Assembly: GCA_041675005.1 (NCBI GenBank)
Contig: JBAYUQ010000002.1
Location: 62,001 to 126,000 of the forward strand
Origin: PGYR01 sp041675005
GTDB taxonomy: Bacteria > Bacteroidota > Ignavibacteria > Kapaibacteriales > UBA2268
Direction: 5' to 3'
Length of the DNA: 64,000 nt
Of the stretch, positions 34,058-44,153 are shown piece after piece. Both the position numbers and the translations under genes were made by a program. Positions within the stretch are counted from its first letter, which is position 1. Every line of letters starts with the position of its first letter. The notes under the pieces were generated by a model. The model saw nothing but the letters and a program-made list of their open reading frames with translations, had not been told where the DNA came from and made no database searches.

Positions 34058-34745
34058 TCATGCCCTCAAGGAAACTACCTAGTATATAAGATAAACTTGC
34101 AGCAATAGCCCCTAATGATAATGTTTCGAGTATTGATTTAATTTTGTTTCTATTAGTAATATAGCTTTTGAAATATCCAATAAGCATAAAAGCTATAGAT
34201 GTAAAAATACATGAAATAAGGAATGAATTATCGTTTGATTTTATATCCACTATGAATTCATAAATATAAAATGAAAGTGGAATTAGGCCAACTATGAAAA
34301 ATGAAATAAATGTAGCTATAGCAATATTAAATGAAGTAAGTTCCGGATGAATCATTTCATTAACTTCTTTCATTTTAAAGTCAATATAAAGTTTTTTATT
34401 TGAAACTGTTTCAATAGTAATCTTTTCTAACAAATCTCCTGTTAGTCCTTTAGATTTATATATTTCTTCTATTTTATTTCTATCATTGTTTCTATGTGAT
34501 TCATAGCTATTTTCTACCATCTCTTCAATTTTGTGAAATTTTTCGTGAGTGGCCTTTGACGAGAGATATGCACCAACCGCCATAGAAAACCCATCAGCCA
34601 CTAAATTTGCAAATCCTAAAATAAGTATAACAGACGAGCCCAAATCTGCTCCTACGGCACCAGCAACAACCGCAAATGTAGTCACGCTACCATCTATTCC
34701 ACCATATACGATTTCCGATAAGTATTTTTGAAATTTTGTTGTCAT
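34050..34745 (-). CDS. VIT1/CCC1-family membrane transporter
   Basis: A 231-residue membrane protein. The first segment IVYGGIDGSVTTFAVVAGAV and the second ILILGFANLVADGFSMAVGA are the family signature. They are followed by a charged cytosolic helical segment (SSKATHEKFHKIEEMVENSY) with glutamates, and then three more membrane helices. Known relatives move Fe2+/Mn2+ or similar ions. It overlaps the motB end by 8 bp on the opposite strand and has its own upstream region (119 bp shared with divergent dprA). Confidence 0.88.
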   Translation of the reverse strand: MTTKFQKYLSEIVYGGIDGSVTTFAVVAGAVGADLGSSVILILGFANLVADGFSMAVGAYLSSKATHEKFHKIEEMVENSYESHRNNDRNKIEEIYKSKGLTGDLLEKITIETVSNKKLYIDFKMKEVNEMIHPELTSFNIAIATFISFFIVGLIPLSFYIYEFIVDIKSNDNSFLISCIFTSIAFMLIGYFKSYITNRNKIKSILETLSLGAIAASLSYILGSFLEGMII

Positions 34746-34864
34746 TCTGTTGATATTCTTTTTTATGGGAATTTAATAAACTGAATTTAGAAAAATAATT
34801 GAATTATTTATATGCTATTTATACACACCCTAGTTTTTTTTTCAATTTATAGTTAATTTATAAA

Positions 34865-35950
34865 ATGGATAAGAAGGAAATAATAGCATTAAGTTTAGCG
34901 AAAGAGATTAACAATAAAGAATTATTATTTTATATAAAAAATTTTGAATCTATTAAACATATTGTTAATTCGAAGATTGGTAAATCATTCAAAGAAAAGT
35001 TTGAAAAAGTATCTCTATTTGATTCAAATAACGAATACTTAGATAAAGCTGATCTTCAACTTGAATTAGCAGATAAAAATGATTCCGAGATAATATCAAT
35101 TCAAGATGATAAATATCCAGCATTATTAAAGAATATATCAGACCCTCCACCGATTCTTTACTGCAAAGGCAAGCTATATGATGCTGAGAACGTTAGTGTA
35201 TCAATAGTTGGTACAAGGAAGGCAACAAATTATGGAAGGCTTGTAGTCGAAAAATTCGTTAACCAATTAGTTGAAAACAGAGTAATTATTACAAGTGGGT
35301 TAGCTTATGGAATAGATTCTTATGCTCACGATAGGACTTTACAAAACAATGGTACAACTTATGCGGTAATTGCCTCAGGAATAGATAAAATCAGTACTGA
35401 TAGATCCAAGAAATTATCTAAAAAGATAGTTGAACAAGGCGGTTGTATAATTAGCTCATATCCTTTTGGAGTTAATGCTCTCCCCCCTTATTTTATTAGT
35501 AGAAATCGAATAATAAGTGGTATTTCGAAAGCAACGATAGTTATAGAAAGTGATGCGAAGGGTGGTTCACTTTGGACAGCTAAGTTTGCAGTAGAACAGA
35601 ACAGAGATTTATTTGCAGTTCCAGGGAGTATATTTGAATCTAAAAGTAAAGGTACCAATACCCTTATTGAGAAGGAAATGGCAATCCCGGCATTAAGTGT
35701 AGAGCAAATATTGAAGCATATTGGTTTCTTACAAGTAACTAATAATAACACGAAGAAAACTTTGACATTCAATAATTCTGAAGAAGAAAGAATCTTTGAA
35801 TATCTATCTTTTTCACCTAAACATATTGATGAAATAGCAAATGCCGTTGATATGCCAATTATGAATGTACAAGTAAATTTATTAACTTTAGAATTTAGTT
35901 CTATGGTAAGACAATTACCAGGAAATTTATTTATCAGGAATATTGATTGA
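34865..35950 (+). CDS. dprA: DNA processing protein DprA
   Basis: A 361-residue Rossmann-like protein that loads RecA on incoming single-stranded DNA during transformation. The core segments VSIVGTRKATNYGRLVVEKF, ITSGLAYGIDSYAHDRTL, YAVIASGIDK and ISRNRIISGISKATIVIE are visible. A C-terminal winged-helix-like segment (PKHIDEIANAVDMPIMNVQV) completes it. The length is normal. It heads a plus-strand operon with the prenyl synthase and the AddB-like gene. The TGA stop overlaps the next ATG by one base. Confidence 0.94.
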   Translation: MDKKEIIALSLAKEINNKELLFYIKNFESIKHIVNSKIGKSFKEKFEKVSLFDSNNEYLDKADLQLELADKNDSEIISIQDDKYPALLKNISDPPPILYCKGKLYDAENVSVSIVGTRKATNYGRLVVEKFVNQLVENRVIITSGLAYGIDSYAHDRTLQNNGTTYAVIASGIDKISTDRSKKLSKKIVEQGGCIISSYPFGVNALPPYFISRNRIISGISKATIVIESDAKGGSLWTAKFAVEQNRDLFAVPGSIFESKSKGTNTLIEKEMAIPALSVEQILKHIGFLQVTNNNTKKTLTFNNSEEERIFEYLSFSPKHIDEIANAVDMPIMNVQVNLLTLEFSSMVRQLPGNLFIRNID

Positions 35951-36936
35951 TGAGAACAAAAAATCAAATAACAGAGAATATAATTAACGAAGTCAACAAT
36001 AAGTTGATGGAAATTGGAAAAGATATTAATACAGCAAGACTTAAGGATTCATATAAATATCTAATTAGTAATGGTGGAAAGCGTTTCAGACCTCTCATAA
36101 CTACACTAAGTTGTGCAATGTTTACTTCTGATTATCTATTGGCTGTAAACCAAGGTACAGCAATAGAATTACTACATAACTTCACTTTAGTACATGACGA
36201 TATAATGGATAAATCTCCACTCAGAAGAGGAAAAGAAACTATCTATCAAAAGTTTGATGATACGACAGCAATATTACTAGGTGATTTGATATTAGGACTT
36301 TCTTGTAAGAGATTAAAAATTGGTTTAGAACCAATGCAGGGAATGAAAGCGATGAATGTATTTAACTCAGGACTTGTTGAAGTATGTGATGGACAAGGAT
36401 ATGATCTTGACTTTGAAACAAGAGATGATATAACTTTAGAAGAATATGATATGATGATAGAAAGAAAAACCGGCTCTTTAATCAAAGTCAGTTTTGTCAT
36501 TGGTGGAATAACTGGAAATGCAACCGATGAAGAATTAGATAAATTATCTATAGTTGGTTATGAGTTAGGTAAAGCATTCCAATTACAGGACGATTTGTTA
36601 GACATTATTGGTGAGCAAAAGGAATTCGGCAAAAAAACAGGACAGGATATTATAGAAGGCAAGAAGACTTACCTAATCATCAAGGCAAGAGAGAGAGCAG
36701 AAAAACAGGAACATTTAGAATTATTAGATAAATTCTTTAAAAATTCTGGTCTGGACGAAAAAGAAGTTCCAAAAATGAAAGCATTGTTCGAGGAATTAGG
36801 TATAATCGATGATGTAAGGAATTTGATAAATGAAAAATTTGAATTTGTTTTTAGTATGATTAGAGAAATTAGAGACAATGAATACTCCGAAATACTAATT
36901 GATTTATTAAATGAATATAAGACCCGAGTAGTGTAA
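35950..36936 (+). CDS. Polyprenyl diphosphate synthase
   Basis: A 328-residue trans-prenyltransferase. The first aspartate-rich motif is LVHDDIMDKSPLRRG (DDxxD-type) and the second is LQDDLLDIIGEQKEFGKKTG. The substrate-binding GGKRFRP lies near residue 38. It elongates isopentenyl diphosphate onto an allylic primer. The product chain length (quinone side chain or other) cannot be read safely; octaprenyl/solanesyl-type is a guess. ATG 35950 is preferred over an upstream TTG. It overlaps dprA and the next gene by one base each. Confidence 0.9.
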   Translation: MRTKNQITENIINEVNNKLMEIGKDINTARLKDSYKYLISNGGKRFRPLITTLSCAMFTSDYLLAVNQGTAIELLHNFTLVHDDIMDKSPLRRGKETIYQKFDDTTAILLGDLILGLSCKRLKIGLEPMQGMKAMNVFNSGLVEVCDGQGYDLDFETRDDITLEEYDMMIERKTGSLIKVSFVIGGITGNATDEELDKLSIVGYELGKAFQLQDDLLDIIGEQKEFGKKTGQDIIEGKKTYLIIKARERAEKQEHLELLDKFFKNSGLDEKEVPKMKALFEELGIIDDVRNLINEKFEFVFSMIREIRDNEYSEILIDLLNEYKTRVV

Positions 36937-39900
36937 TGATTTTTACTAATTCAACCATAAATGATAGTACAGTACTAAGTCCAGAGCAATTTATTAAGTT
37001 AAAAATTGAAAATGATGATTTAATACTTATTACTTCCACAGAGAAGCTTTCACAAAAATGGAATGTAGCATTACTAAGAGAATCTGAAAGTGCCTTTCAT
37101 TTAACAGGTATCTTCTCTTTTAGAAATTTTATAAAACATCTTTCTAAGACCCTACTTAATAAAGAAATAATTGATGAATTAGTTGAAAATGAATTAATAG
37201 TTAAATCAATAGAAAATAGTAAAACCCTAAAACTATCATTGAAGAGTAATTATAATTACATTACTCAGATTTCTTCAATAGTAAGGGGGTTAAGAGAAGA
37301 CGGTATTCGTGCATCTAACATTCGAGAAGACTTACTCGACAATATTGACAAAGGTAAGCATGATAATGATAGATTAAATGACTTGTATGATATAATGAGA
37401 AATTATGAGAATACTCTAGATATATTGGAGTTATACGATTATCCATTGGCAACAGAACTATTGACAATTGCACTTAAAGATAATAGATTATTCTCATACA
37501 AAAGACTACTCTTTAATAATTTTATAAATTTCAGGAAACCTGATATTGATTTATTAAAAGTGTTATCTTTGTCTAATAACAAGATAGTAATCAACTCTAA
37601 TTTTTCAATAGAGAACGGTCCATTCATTGGTAATGATAATTTCTTCGTCAATGATCTCTTAGAAATTGGGTTCAACCCATACTCAAACGATAATCAAGAA
37701 ATAGATACTAAGTTACTCGAAGCCGATTTAGGGTTCGATGAATCAACTAAAAAATTGGTCGAGAATAATAAAAATAAAATTGAACTGTATAAATATAGTA
37801 CAATCAGAGAAGAATCTTATGGTATTACCAAATTAGTCAAATACTTACTTCTTAATAAAGAACTTGGGCTAAAACCATCGGATATATGCGTTGTATCTCG
37901 GGACGTAGGTTCATACTCTTTACTACTTCGAGAGTTTTTCGCTGACAATCAAATACCTACTAACATTACGGATAGATATGAATTGTCAAAATCTCCTGTT
38001 ATTATTGGAATCTTTCACATACTAGAAGCTCCACTGAATAATTATAGATTGAGTGCATTGCAAGAAGTATTTAATTCTGCTTATCTAGATGTTGGAATAG
38101 ATAAACCAAAAGAGTTACTTCATTTAGCTAAGAAATACAAACTCATAGGTGGTATTCCTGGTATGGGGATAACGAGCTTTTTAACACAATTAACTACTCG
38201 TTTGAGTAGTGTAAAGACTGCATTAAGTGAGATTAAAGATAATCATTACCTTACTAGAAAGTATAATAAGCAAGTAAAAGAACTTGAGGAAGCATCTACA
38301 AAATTCAAATCGTTAGAACAGAAATTTGGAAGTATTGATATTTCGAAACAATATAGCATTGAAGAGTTTATTACATTAATCAACAACATAGTGCATTCAT
38401 TCTCCATAAAAAATAAAATTCTAGAGCTAACTGATTGGATAAATGTAGCTGATTTAACTTTTAATGATAAAGTCTTTTATACAGAAAGAGTTGAAAAAGA
38501 TGCTCGTGCATTATTCAAATTCCTGGAATTGCTAGTAAAGCTAAATCAATTAGAACTTGGCTTTGACCCACAAAGGAAATACTCACTCGAAGAGCTAATA
38601 AACAAACTTAAAGGAATTGTATCAATAACGAGATACCAAATAAGGGAAAAGAAGGGATATGGCGTAGAAGTTACTTCCATTGAGCAAACTAGAGGTATGA
38701 ACTACAAGATTCGTATAATGGCTGGTGCAATAGAGGGTATGATGCCTGTACCTTTCAAAACTGACAAGCTAGTTGGTAAAATAATTCAAGATTCAGAACG
38801 AAAACACTTTTTCCAAGAGTATGCACAATTCCATGAGTATATGAATAATGATGCTCGCTTCTATATTTTTTCACATTTAGATGATAATGATGAAGCGAAA
38901 TTAGTGAGCCAATTTGTAACGCCATTAGAAACAATAGATGGGATTGGCAATTACAATGAGGATTCAAATTTAGAATGGCAACAAGCAATAATAAATAGAA
39001 GAGAATTGATACTAGCAGGGTTAGAATCACCATTAGAAACAGTAAAAGCTCGAATGGAAGAGTATAGAAAGCGTACAGATTTGGAAGTGAATTCTGGGTT
39101 GGAAGTCGGAATGATTGCGGAACAGATTAATCAAGAAGAATTTTCTGTATCTAGGATTGAAAGCTTCAAAAACTATACTTACGATTTCTTTTATTCTAAT
39201 ACAGTAAATTTAGAAATACCAGAAATTATCGAGATCTATCTCTCACGATTAGAATTAGGTAATTTGATTCACAAGTCAATAGAAGATACTTTTACTGTTT
39301 ATAAGTCAGCTCATAAAGAATGTATAATTAGTACTATCAATCCAATTGAAAATAAATACCCTAAACTAGATTTAGTAGAATTGAAGCAATCTGATAAAGA
39401 AGGGATAGTTAAACTCTTTAAAACTACTGTCAAAGAAAAATTAAGTCTCTATAAATCCCAACATCAGTTTTTCAATCTTGATCAATTGTTGCTCTTAGGT
39501 GACGAGCAATACGATGGGATTATGATAAAATGGTTTGAGAATATAATTGATAGGCATATTAGTGATGATTTCTATATTGTTGCTATGGAGTTTCCATTTT
39601 ATAAAGAGAAGTTAGAGACAATTGGTGTAAATCCTTTCTTCAAAGGTAAAATAGATAGAATAGATATCTCTAAAGATTTTAAGTCCTATAGGATAATCGA
39701 TTATAAGACAAGTGAGACCGAAAGAGATGGATTACAATTGGCGATTTATGGAAGAATAATGCAGAACGTATTCAAGAATGGCTACGGTTTAGAAGTTGAT
39801 CCTGATGGATTGATATATGATTCATTCCGATACAAATCTGACACTAAGAATCTACTCGGCTACCAAGATATTTTAGAAAAATCTAAAGCAAAAGGTACTG

Positions 39901-40043
39901 TGGATTTAGAAATAAATAAACTCTTGGCAAATGCAATTAATATTCTCGAACAGCTATACATTTTGGATTTCAGTGAGGTCAAGGGTAAGAATAATAATAG
40001 CCAGTACGATTCAAAAGAAATCAAACTTATAAAACGAGATTAG
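36936..40043 (+). CDS. AddB-like PD-(D/E)XK nuclease protein
   Basis: A 1035-residue protein resembling the inactivated-helicase/nuclease subunit of AddAB-type recombination complexes. The C-terminal nuclease domain shows ELGNLIHKSIEDTF (about residue 775), FFKGKIDRID (about 902) and IIDYKTSETERDG (about 922), the expected H...D...DYK pattern. The central part (VTSIEQTRGMNYKIRIMAGA) resembles degenerate UvrD-like motifs. The cluster cysteines of AddB are not evident. No AddA/RecB helicase is in the window. It is the last gene of the dprA operon; its end overlaps cca by 4 bp. Confidence 0.72.
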   Translation: MIFTNSTINDSTVLSPEQFIKLKIENDDLILITSTEKLSQKWNVALLRESESAFHLTGIFSFRNFIKHLSKTLLNKEIIDELVENELIVKSIENSKTLKLSLKSNYNYITQISSIVRGLREDGIRASNIREDLLDNIDKGKHDNDRLNDLYDIMRNYENTLDILELYDYPLATELLTIALKDNRLFSYKRLLFNNFINFRKPDIDLLKVLSLSNNKIVINSNFSIENGPFIGNDNFFVNDLLEIGFNPYSNDNQEIDTKLLEADLGFDESTKKLVENNKNKIELYKYSTIREESYGITKLVKYLLLNKELGLKPSDICVVSRDVGSYSLLLREFFADNQIPTNITDRYELSKSPVIIGIFHILEAPLNNYRLSALQEVFNSAYLDVGIDKPKELLHLAKKYKLIGGIPGMGITSFLTQLTTRLSSVKTALSEIKDNHYLTRKYNKQVKELEEASTKFKSLEQKFGSIDISKQYSIEEFITLINNIVHSFSIKNKILELTDWINVADLTFNDKVFYTERVEKDARALFKFLELLVKLNQLELGFDPQRKYSLEELINKLKGIVSITRYQIREKKGYGVEVTSIEQTRGMNYKIRIMAGAIEGMMPVPFKTDKLVGKIIQDSERKHFFQEYAQFHEYMNNDARFYIFSHLDDNDEAKLVSQFVTPLETIDGIGNYNEDSNLEWQQAIINRRELILAGLESPLETVKARMEEYRKRTDLEVNSGLEVGMIAEQINQEEFSVSRIESFKNYTYDFFYSNTVNLEIPEIIEIYLSRLELGNLIHKSIEDTFTVYKSAHKECIISTINPIENKYPKLDLVELKQSDKEGIVKLFKTTVKEKLSLYKSQHQFFNLDQLLLLGDEQYDGIMIKWFENIIDRHISDDFYIVAMEFPFYKEKLETIGVNPFFKGKIDRIDISKDFKSYRIIDYKTSETERDGLQLAIYGRIMQNVFKNGYGLEVDPDGLIYDSFRYKSDTKNLLGYQDILEKSKAKGTVDLEINKLLANAINILEQLYILDFSEVKGKNNNSQYDSKEIKLIKRD

Positions 40044-41452
40044 GAATTAAATTCCTTTATCCATTTGTCTTTATTTTCAATGAAGTATTTTTTAGCACTG
40101 TCATATTCATTAGGAATTATTCCTTCTAAAATCGCTTCTTCGATTTCGTTTTTAATATGACCAACAAGCCTTGATGGCTTGATCTTGCATATTTCCATTA
40201 TTTCCTCTCCCCTAACTGGGGATTGGAAAGAACGAAGGTGATCGTTCTCTTGAACTTCTTTTATTCTTGCAAAAACTACTTCATAATTCTTAAGATACTG
40301 TTCGACTTTTTTCGGATTCTTCGTAGTTATATCGGCTTTGCAATGTATAAATAAATCTTCCAAATCATCACCAGCAAAAGCTGCTAACCTACGATATGCA
40401 CTATCTGTAGTTTCTCCATCTACAAGTGCCATTGGTCTTTGGTGTAGTCTAACTAACTTCTCTACATAAGGATGATGTTCCATAGGTAATTTGAGGTCAC
40501 GGAAAATACCTTTTTGCCATTTAGCTCCTATTTCCTCATGTCCGTGGAATGTCCAACCTGAAATCGGGTGAAATCGCTTAGTAACCGGCTTGGCTATATC
40601 ATGCATAAGTGCTACAAACCGTAACCAAATATTATCAGTCATTCCACAAATATTATCTACTACTTCTAAAGTGTGGTAAAACACATCTTTATGAGCGTAC
40701 ACTCTTCCATTTTTCTCAACTTTATCTACTCCACGTAATTTATATACTTCGGGGAAAATAATCTCAAGAAGACCAGTATCCATAAGTATATTCAAGCCGA
40801 TACTAGGTTTATTTGTCTTGAGAATTTTTAAAAACTCATCTGTTATACGCTCTTGAGAGATTTTCTTTATTTCTTTGTGTAATTGTTTAATTGCTTCGAA
40901 TGATTTTGTTTCTATTTCAAATCCCAATTGAGAGGCGAACCTTGCTGCCCTCATCATTCTAAGTGGATCATCTTTGTAAGTGATAATTGGATCGAGAGGG
41001 GTAACTAATATTCTATTTTTAAGGTCTTTCATACCATCGAATAAGTCAAGAACTTCACCGAATGTATTTTTATTAAGCGAAGCGGCCATTGTATTGACAG
41101 TGAAATCCCTTCTTTTTATATCGTCTTCAAGGGTACCTGCTTTCACTTCAGGTTTTCTTGAACCTTCAGTATATTTCTCTGTTCTGGTACCAACAAATTC
41201 AATTTGTACTTTTCGATAAGGCACCAAAGCGGTTCTGAATCTAGCGTATTCTACTACATGAGAGTTTAATTCTTTGGCTACGATATTTGCAAATTTTATT
41301 GCATCTCCAACAACTGTAATATCATAGTCTGATTTGGTAAATCCCAATATTCTATCTCGTACATAGCCACCAACTACATATATCTCATAGTTATGAGTAT
41401 CTGCAATTTCGCCTATTTGCTTTAGTACATTATCTTGTATTTCTATTTTCAT
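40040..41452 (-). CDS. cca: tRNA nucleotidyltransferase with HD domain
   Basis: A 470-residue class II nucleotidyltransferase. The catalytic head (YVVGGYVRDRILGFTKSDYD) has the GG and DxD motifs. RRDFTVNTMAASL and DPLRMMRAARFASQLGF are the other signature blocks. A C-terminal HD phosphohydrolase domain begins near residue 280 (LRFVALMHDIAKPVTKR, GHEEIGA). Probable role: adds or repairs the CCA end of tRNA; a poly(A)-polymerase role cannot be excluded from sequence alone. A terminator for the upstream transketolase unit abuts its start codon. Confidence 0.9.
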   Translation of the reverse strand: MKIEIQDNVLKQIGEIADTHNYEIYVVGGYVRDRILGFTKSDYDITVVGDAIKFANIVAKELNSHVVEYARFRTALVPYRKVQIEFVGTRTEKYTEGSRKPEVKAGTLEDDIKRRDFTVNTMAASLNKNTFGEVLDLFDGMKDLKNRILVTPLDPIITYKDDPLRMMRAARFASQLGFEIETKSFEAIKQLHKEIKKISQERITDEFLKILKTNKPSIGLNILMDTGLLEIIFPEVYKLRGVDKVEKNGRVYAHKDVFYHTLEVVDNICGMTDNIWLRFVALMHDIAKPVTKRFHPISGWTFHGHEEIGAKWQKGIFRDLKLPMEHHPYVEKLVRLHQRPMALVDGETTDSAYRRLAAFAGDDLEDLFIHCKADITTKNPKKVEQYLKNYEVVFARIKEVQENDHLRSFQSPVRGEEIMEICKIKPSRLVGHIKNEIEEAILEGIIPNEYDSAKKYFIENKDKWIKEFNS

Positions 41453-41480
41453 AAAAAAAAGGCGATTCTTAGAATCGCCT
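41453..41480 (-). terminator. Rho-independent terminator after the transketolase unit
   Basis: AGGCGATTCT and AGAATCGCCT form a 10-bp inverted repeat separated by one base. On the minus strand it is followed by a run of eight T (plus-strand A at 41453-41460). It directly abuts the cca start codon, so cca must be started from within or just past this hairpin. Confidence 0.88.
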
Positions 41481-41503
41481 ATATTCTCAAATTTTATTTA
41501 TGA

Positions 41504-42520
41504 TTACATTCCATCAGTATAGACAGCAACATCTTTTACTTTTCTGATTACACTAGAACCATTGTTCTTTCTATCAATAGCCAATAAAGCAGAAGCATAT
41601 ATTTCCTTCCAAGTTAAACCAAATAATTCAGTCAACTCAAATGGTTCTCCACTGCCGCCAAAAGTATCTTTAATTCCTACGAATTCCATTGGTATAGGAT
41701 AATTCTTAACTAATACTTCCGCAACTGCTCCACTCAGACCACCATGTACTTGATGCTCTTCAGCAGTTACCATAGCTCCGCATTTCTTTGCAGAATTCAC
41801 AAGAGCATGTTCATCTATTGGTTTGATTGTGTGGCAATTTATTACTTCAGCGTTTATATTATGCTTTTCTTTTAGTGCTTCAGCCGCTTTTAGAGCTTCC
41901 CACACCATAATACCATTTGCCACAATTGAAACATCAGTTCCTTCTCTAAGCAAATCAGCTTTTCCTATTATAAATTCATCTTCTGGTTTTGTGAACATAG
42001 GCACTGAAGGTCTCCCAAATCTCAAATATGCAGGCCCAACCATTTCACCAATAGCAATAGTAGCTTTTTTAGCTTGTTCGAAATCTGCAGGACAAATAAG
42101 TGTCATATTTGGTAATGTTCTCAAGAACGCAACTTCTTCTAATGATTGATGAGTAGCTCCATCAGGACCAACTGTTAGACCTGAATGCCCTCCACCAATC
42201 TTAACATTTGCTTCATTATAACAAATAGAAACACGAATTTGGTCAGCATTTCTAAATGCTGCAAATGCGCTGTAACTAGAGAAAAATGGAACTTTACCAG
42301 ATAATGCTAATCCAACTGCAACAGTGGTTGCATTCTGTTCTGCTACTCCAACTGAAATAAATCTTTCAGGAAATCTATCTTGAAAGTATGATGTTTTCAC
42401 CGAGCCAGATACATCGGCACCGATAACTACAATTCTTTCATCTTTTTCTCCTAACTCAACTAATCCTAATCCGAACCCATCTCTTGTTGGCTTATTTCCG
42501 TAGCTTTCTATTTTTGTCAT
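41504..42520 (-). CDS. Transketolase, C-terminal half
   Basis: A 338-residue polypeptide equal to the pyrimidine-binding and C-terminal domains of transketolase. TRDGFGLGLVELGEKDERIV and FISVGVAEQNATTVAVGLAL (with the catalytic glutamate for the TPP aminopyrimidine) are visible, then GGGHSGLTVGPDGATHQSLE and VTAEEHQVHGGLSGAVAEVL. With the N-terminal half at 43148-44023 it forms a two-subunit enzyme of the non-oxidative pentose phosphate pathway. Split transketolases are known in many bacteria. Unusually, a lipoprotein gene separates the two halves; gaps are 19 bp and 0 bp. Confidence 0.92.
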   Translation of the reverse strand: MTKIESYGNKPTRDGFGLGLVELGEKDERIVVIGADVSGSVKTSYFQDRFPERFISVGVAEQNATTVAVGLALSGKVPFFSSYSAFAAFRNADQIRVSICYNEANVKIGGGHSGLTVGPDGATHQSLEEVAFLRTLPNMTLICPADFEQAKKATIAIGEMVGPAYLRFGRPSVPMFTKPEDEFIIGKADLLREGTDVSIVANGIMVWEALKAAEALKEKHNINAEVINCHTIKPIDEHALVNSAKKCGAMVTAEEHQVHGGLSGAVAEVLVKNYPIPMEFVGIKDTFGGSGEPFELTELFGLTWKEIYASALLAIDRKNNGSSVIRKVKDVAVYTDGM

Positions 42521-42539
42521 TTTATTTTGTTATATCTAT

Positions 42540-43148
42540 TTAATTTTCAAAATTGAATTTATAAACTAAGTCTTTGTAACTATCTTCCAAATCAGAGAAT
42601 CCTTCAATATCTATAAGTACATGAAATCTATTTTTTACGAATATACTAATATATCCATATTTATAATTTTCTTCCCAACGCATAAAACCGATATATCCTT
42701 CTTTCAAATCCAATCGAGTAAGTATAAAACCAGGATCTTCGTTTGGTAAATCTATAAATAGTTGATAATCTGGGAAAAACTCTTTACTATAGTAGTCAGC
42801 CAGTCTTACTTTTATTAACTTTCCTTTCGTTTCATACACGCCAGTTGAAGTAGTATAGCGTCCCAAACCAGAACGAGTTTGACCAGATGATGATTTCTCT
42901 AGCTTAATATTCTTGATAGAACTTGGATAGAAATCAAATAATCTATTTGGGGCAACAAGCTCCTTTCCTTCTACTTCAATAGTCTTTTCTTTGCTAATAT
43001 TATGAACCACATCTTCATTAAACTTAAATTCAGTTACACCAGAACTTGTCGAAGTACTATCTTTTATAATCCCTACTTCCTCTGGTTTATTTGATTCACA
43101 AGAAATCAGAATTAACGATAAAAACGTTATGAAGGTTAACTTTTTCAT
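42540..43148 (-). CDS. Lipoprotein of unknown function between transketolase halves
   Basis: A 202-residue predicted lipoprotein with signal peptide and lipobox ILISC (cysteine 17). The mature part starts with a Ser/Thr-rich spacer and continues as a beta-rich domain (FDFYPSSIKNIKLEKSSSGQ; LTRLDLKEGYIGFMRW; SIFVKNRFHVLIDIEGF). I recognise no family. It shares one base with the end of the transketolase N-terminal half and is followed after 19 bp by the C-terminal half, so it is on the same transcript. The envelope location makes a direct role in transketolase unlikely. Confidence 0.7.
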   Translation of the reverse strand: MKKLTFITFLSLILISCESNKPEEVGIIKDSTSTSSGVTEFKFNEDVVHNISKEKTIEVEGKELVAPNRLFDFYPSSIKNIKLEKSSSGQTRSGLGRYTTSTGVYETKGKLIKVRLADYYSKEFFPDYQLFIDLPNEDPGFILTRLDLKEGYIGFMRWEENYKYGYISIFVKNRFHVLIDIEGFSDLEDSYKDLVYKFNFEN

Positions 43149-44023
43149 TAATGTAGTTCTGACAATGCTATTTCAGCTTGTTCTTCATTTGGTGGATTAC
43201 CGTGCCATTTGTATTCATCTTTCATAAAAGATACACCTTTTCCCATATATGTCTTAGCCACAATACAAGTTGGCAATCCTTTGTTTTTGTGATTTTCTTC
43301 AAATTTATCAAAGGCAGCTTGTATTTGACTATAGTCATGACCATCTATTTCGATTACATCAAAATTGAATGACTCAAATTTTTCTTTTAATGGGTAAACG
43401 GACATTATTTCCTTTACTCTACCATCTATCTGACAATCGTTATTGTCAACTATCCAGCAGAAATTACTTAATTTGTGGCTACCTGCAGCCATTGCAGCTT
43501 CCCAACAAGCACCTTCTTGCAATTCACCATCACCAGTTATACAAAATACTTTTTTATCATTCTTGTCGATTATCCAATCCGACATTGCCATACCAACTGC
43601 AATAGATACACCTTGACCCAAAGAGCCAGATGATGTCTCTATACCGGGTAAATTCATATCCAAACCTGGATGACCTTGTAATCTCGAACCAAACTTTCTT
43701 AATGTTTTCAATTCTTCAGCAGGGAAATACCCTGCTCTTGCAAGAGTAGAATATTGCACTGGTGCCATGTGTCCAGCTGAAAGTACGAACCTATCTCTAC
43801 CTGACCAATCAGGGTTAGAAGAATCGTATTTCATTATGCCACCAAAAAATAAAACTGACATGACATCAGTTATACCAAGTGGACCACCGGGGTGACCAGA
43901 TTTTGCTAACACTAAACTTTTGATTATATCTTGTCTAATTGTTAGAGCTATCTCGTCATATTCGTTATGATTTCTTGCCCTATTCTCAAATACTTTTGAA
44001 GAAAAATTGATTTCTAGACTCAT
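43148..44023 (-). CDS. Transketolase, N-terminal half
   Basis: A 291-residue polypeptide with the TPP-diphosphate-binding domain. SLVLAKSGHPGGPLGITDVM, RFVLSAGHMAPVQYS, GSLGQGVSIAVGMAM and the Mg-TPP motif GDGELQEGACWEA...NDCQIDG are visible. It lacks the downstream catalytic domain, which is encoded separately at 41504-42520. It is the first gene of the three-gene minus-strand unit. The 130 bp upstream separates it from a divergent secreted-protein gene and should contain promoters for both. Confidence 0.92.
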   Translation of the reverse strand: MSLEINFSSKVFENRARNHNEYDEIALTIRQDIIKSLVLAKSGHPGGPLGITDVMSVLFFGGIMKYDSSNPDWSGRDRFVLSAGHMAPVQYSTLARAGYFPAEELKTLRKFGSRLQGHPGLDMNLPGIETSSGSLGQGVSIAVGMAMSDWIIDKNDKKVFCITGDGELQEGACWEAAMAAGSHKLSNFCWIVDNNDCQIDGRVKEIMSVYPLKEKFESFNFDVIEIDGHDYSQIQAAFDKFEENHKNKGLPTCIVAKTYMGKGVSFMKDEYKWHGNPPNEEQAEIALSELH

Positions 44024-44153
44024 TTTATAATTTCATTAATTAATATGTTCAAAATTAAGAAAATATTATTCTAATTCTTAAAATATAGGTATATTAGTTT
44101 TAATAGAATTATCAACAATTGTCACCTTTTTGAGTTTCGGGTGTTAATGTATT

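Noticed and set aside
41504..44023. Broken single transketolase gene
   Set aside because: Both halves have complete domains, proper starts and stops and match known split transketolases, so this is not a pseudogene.
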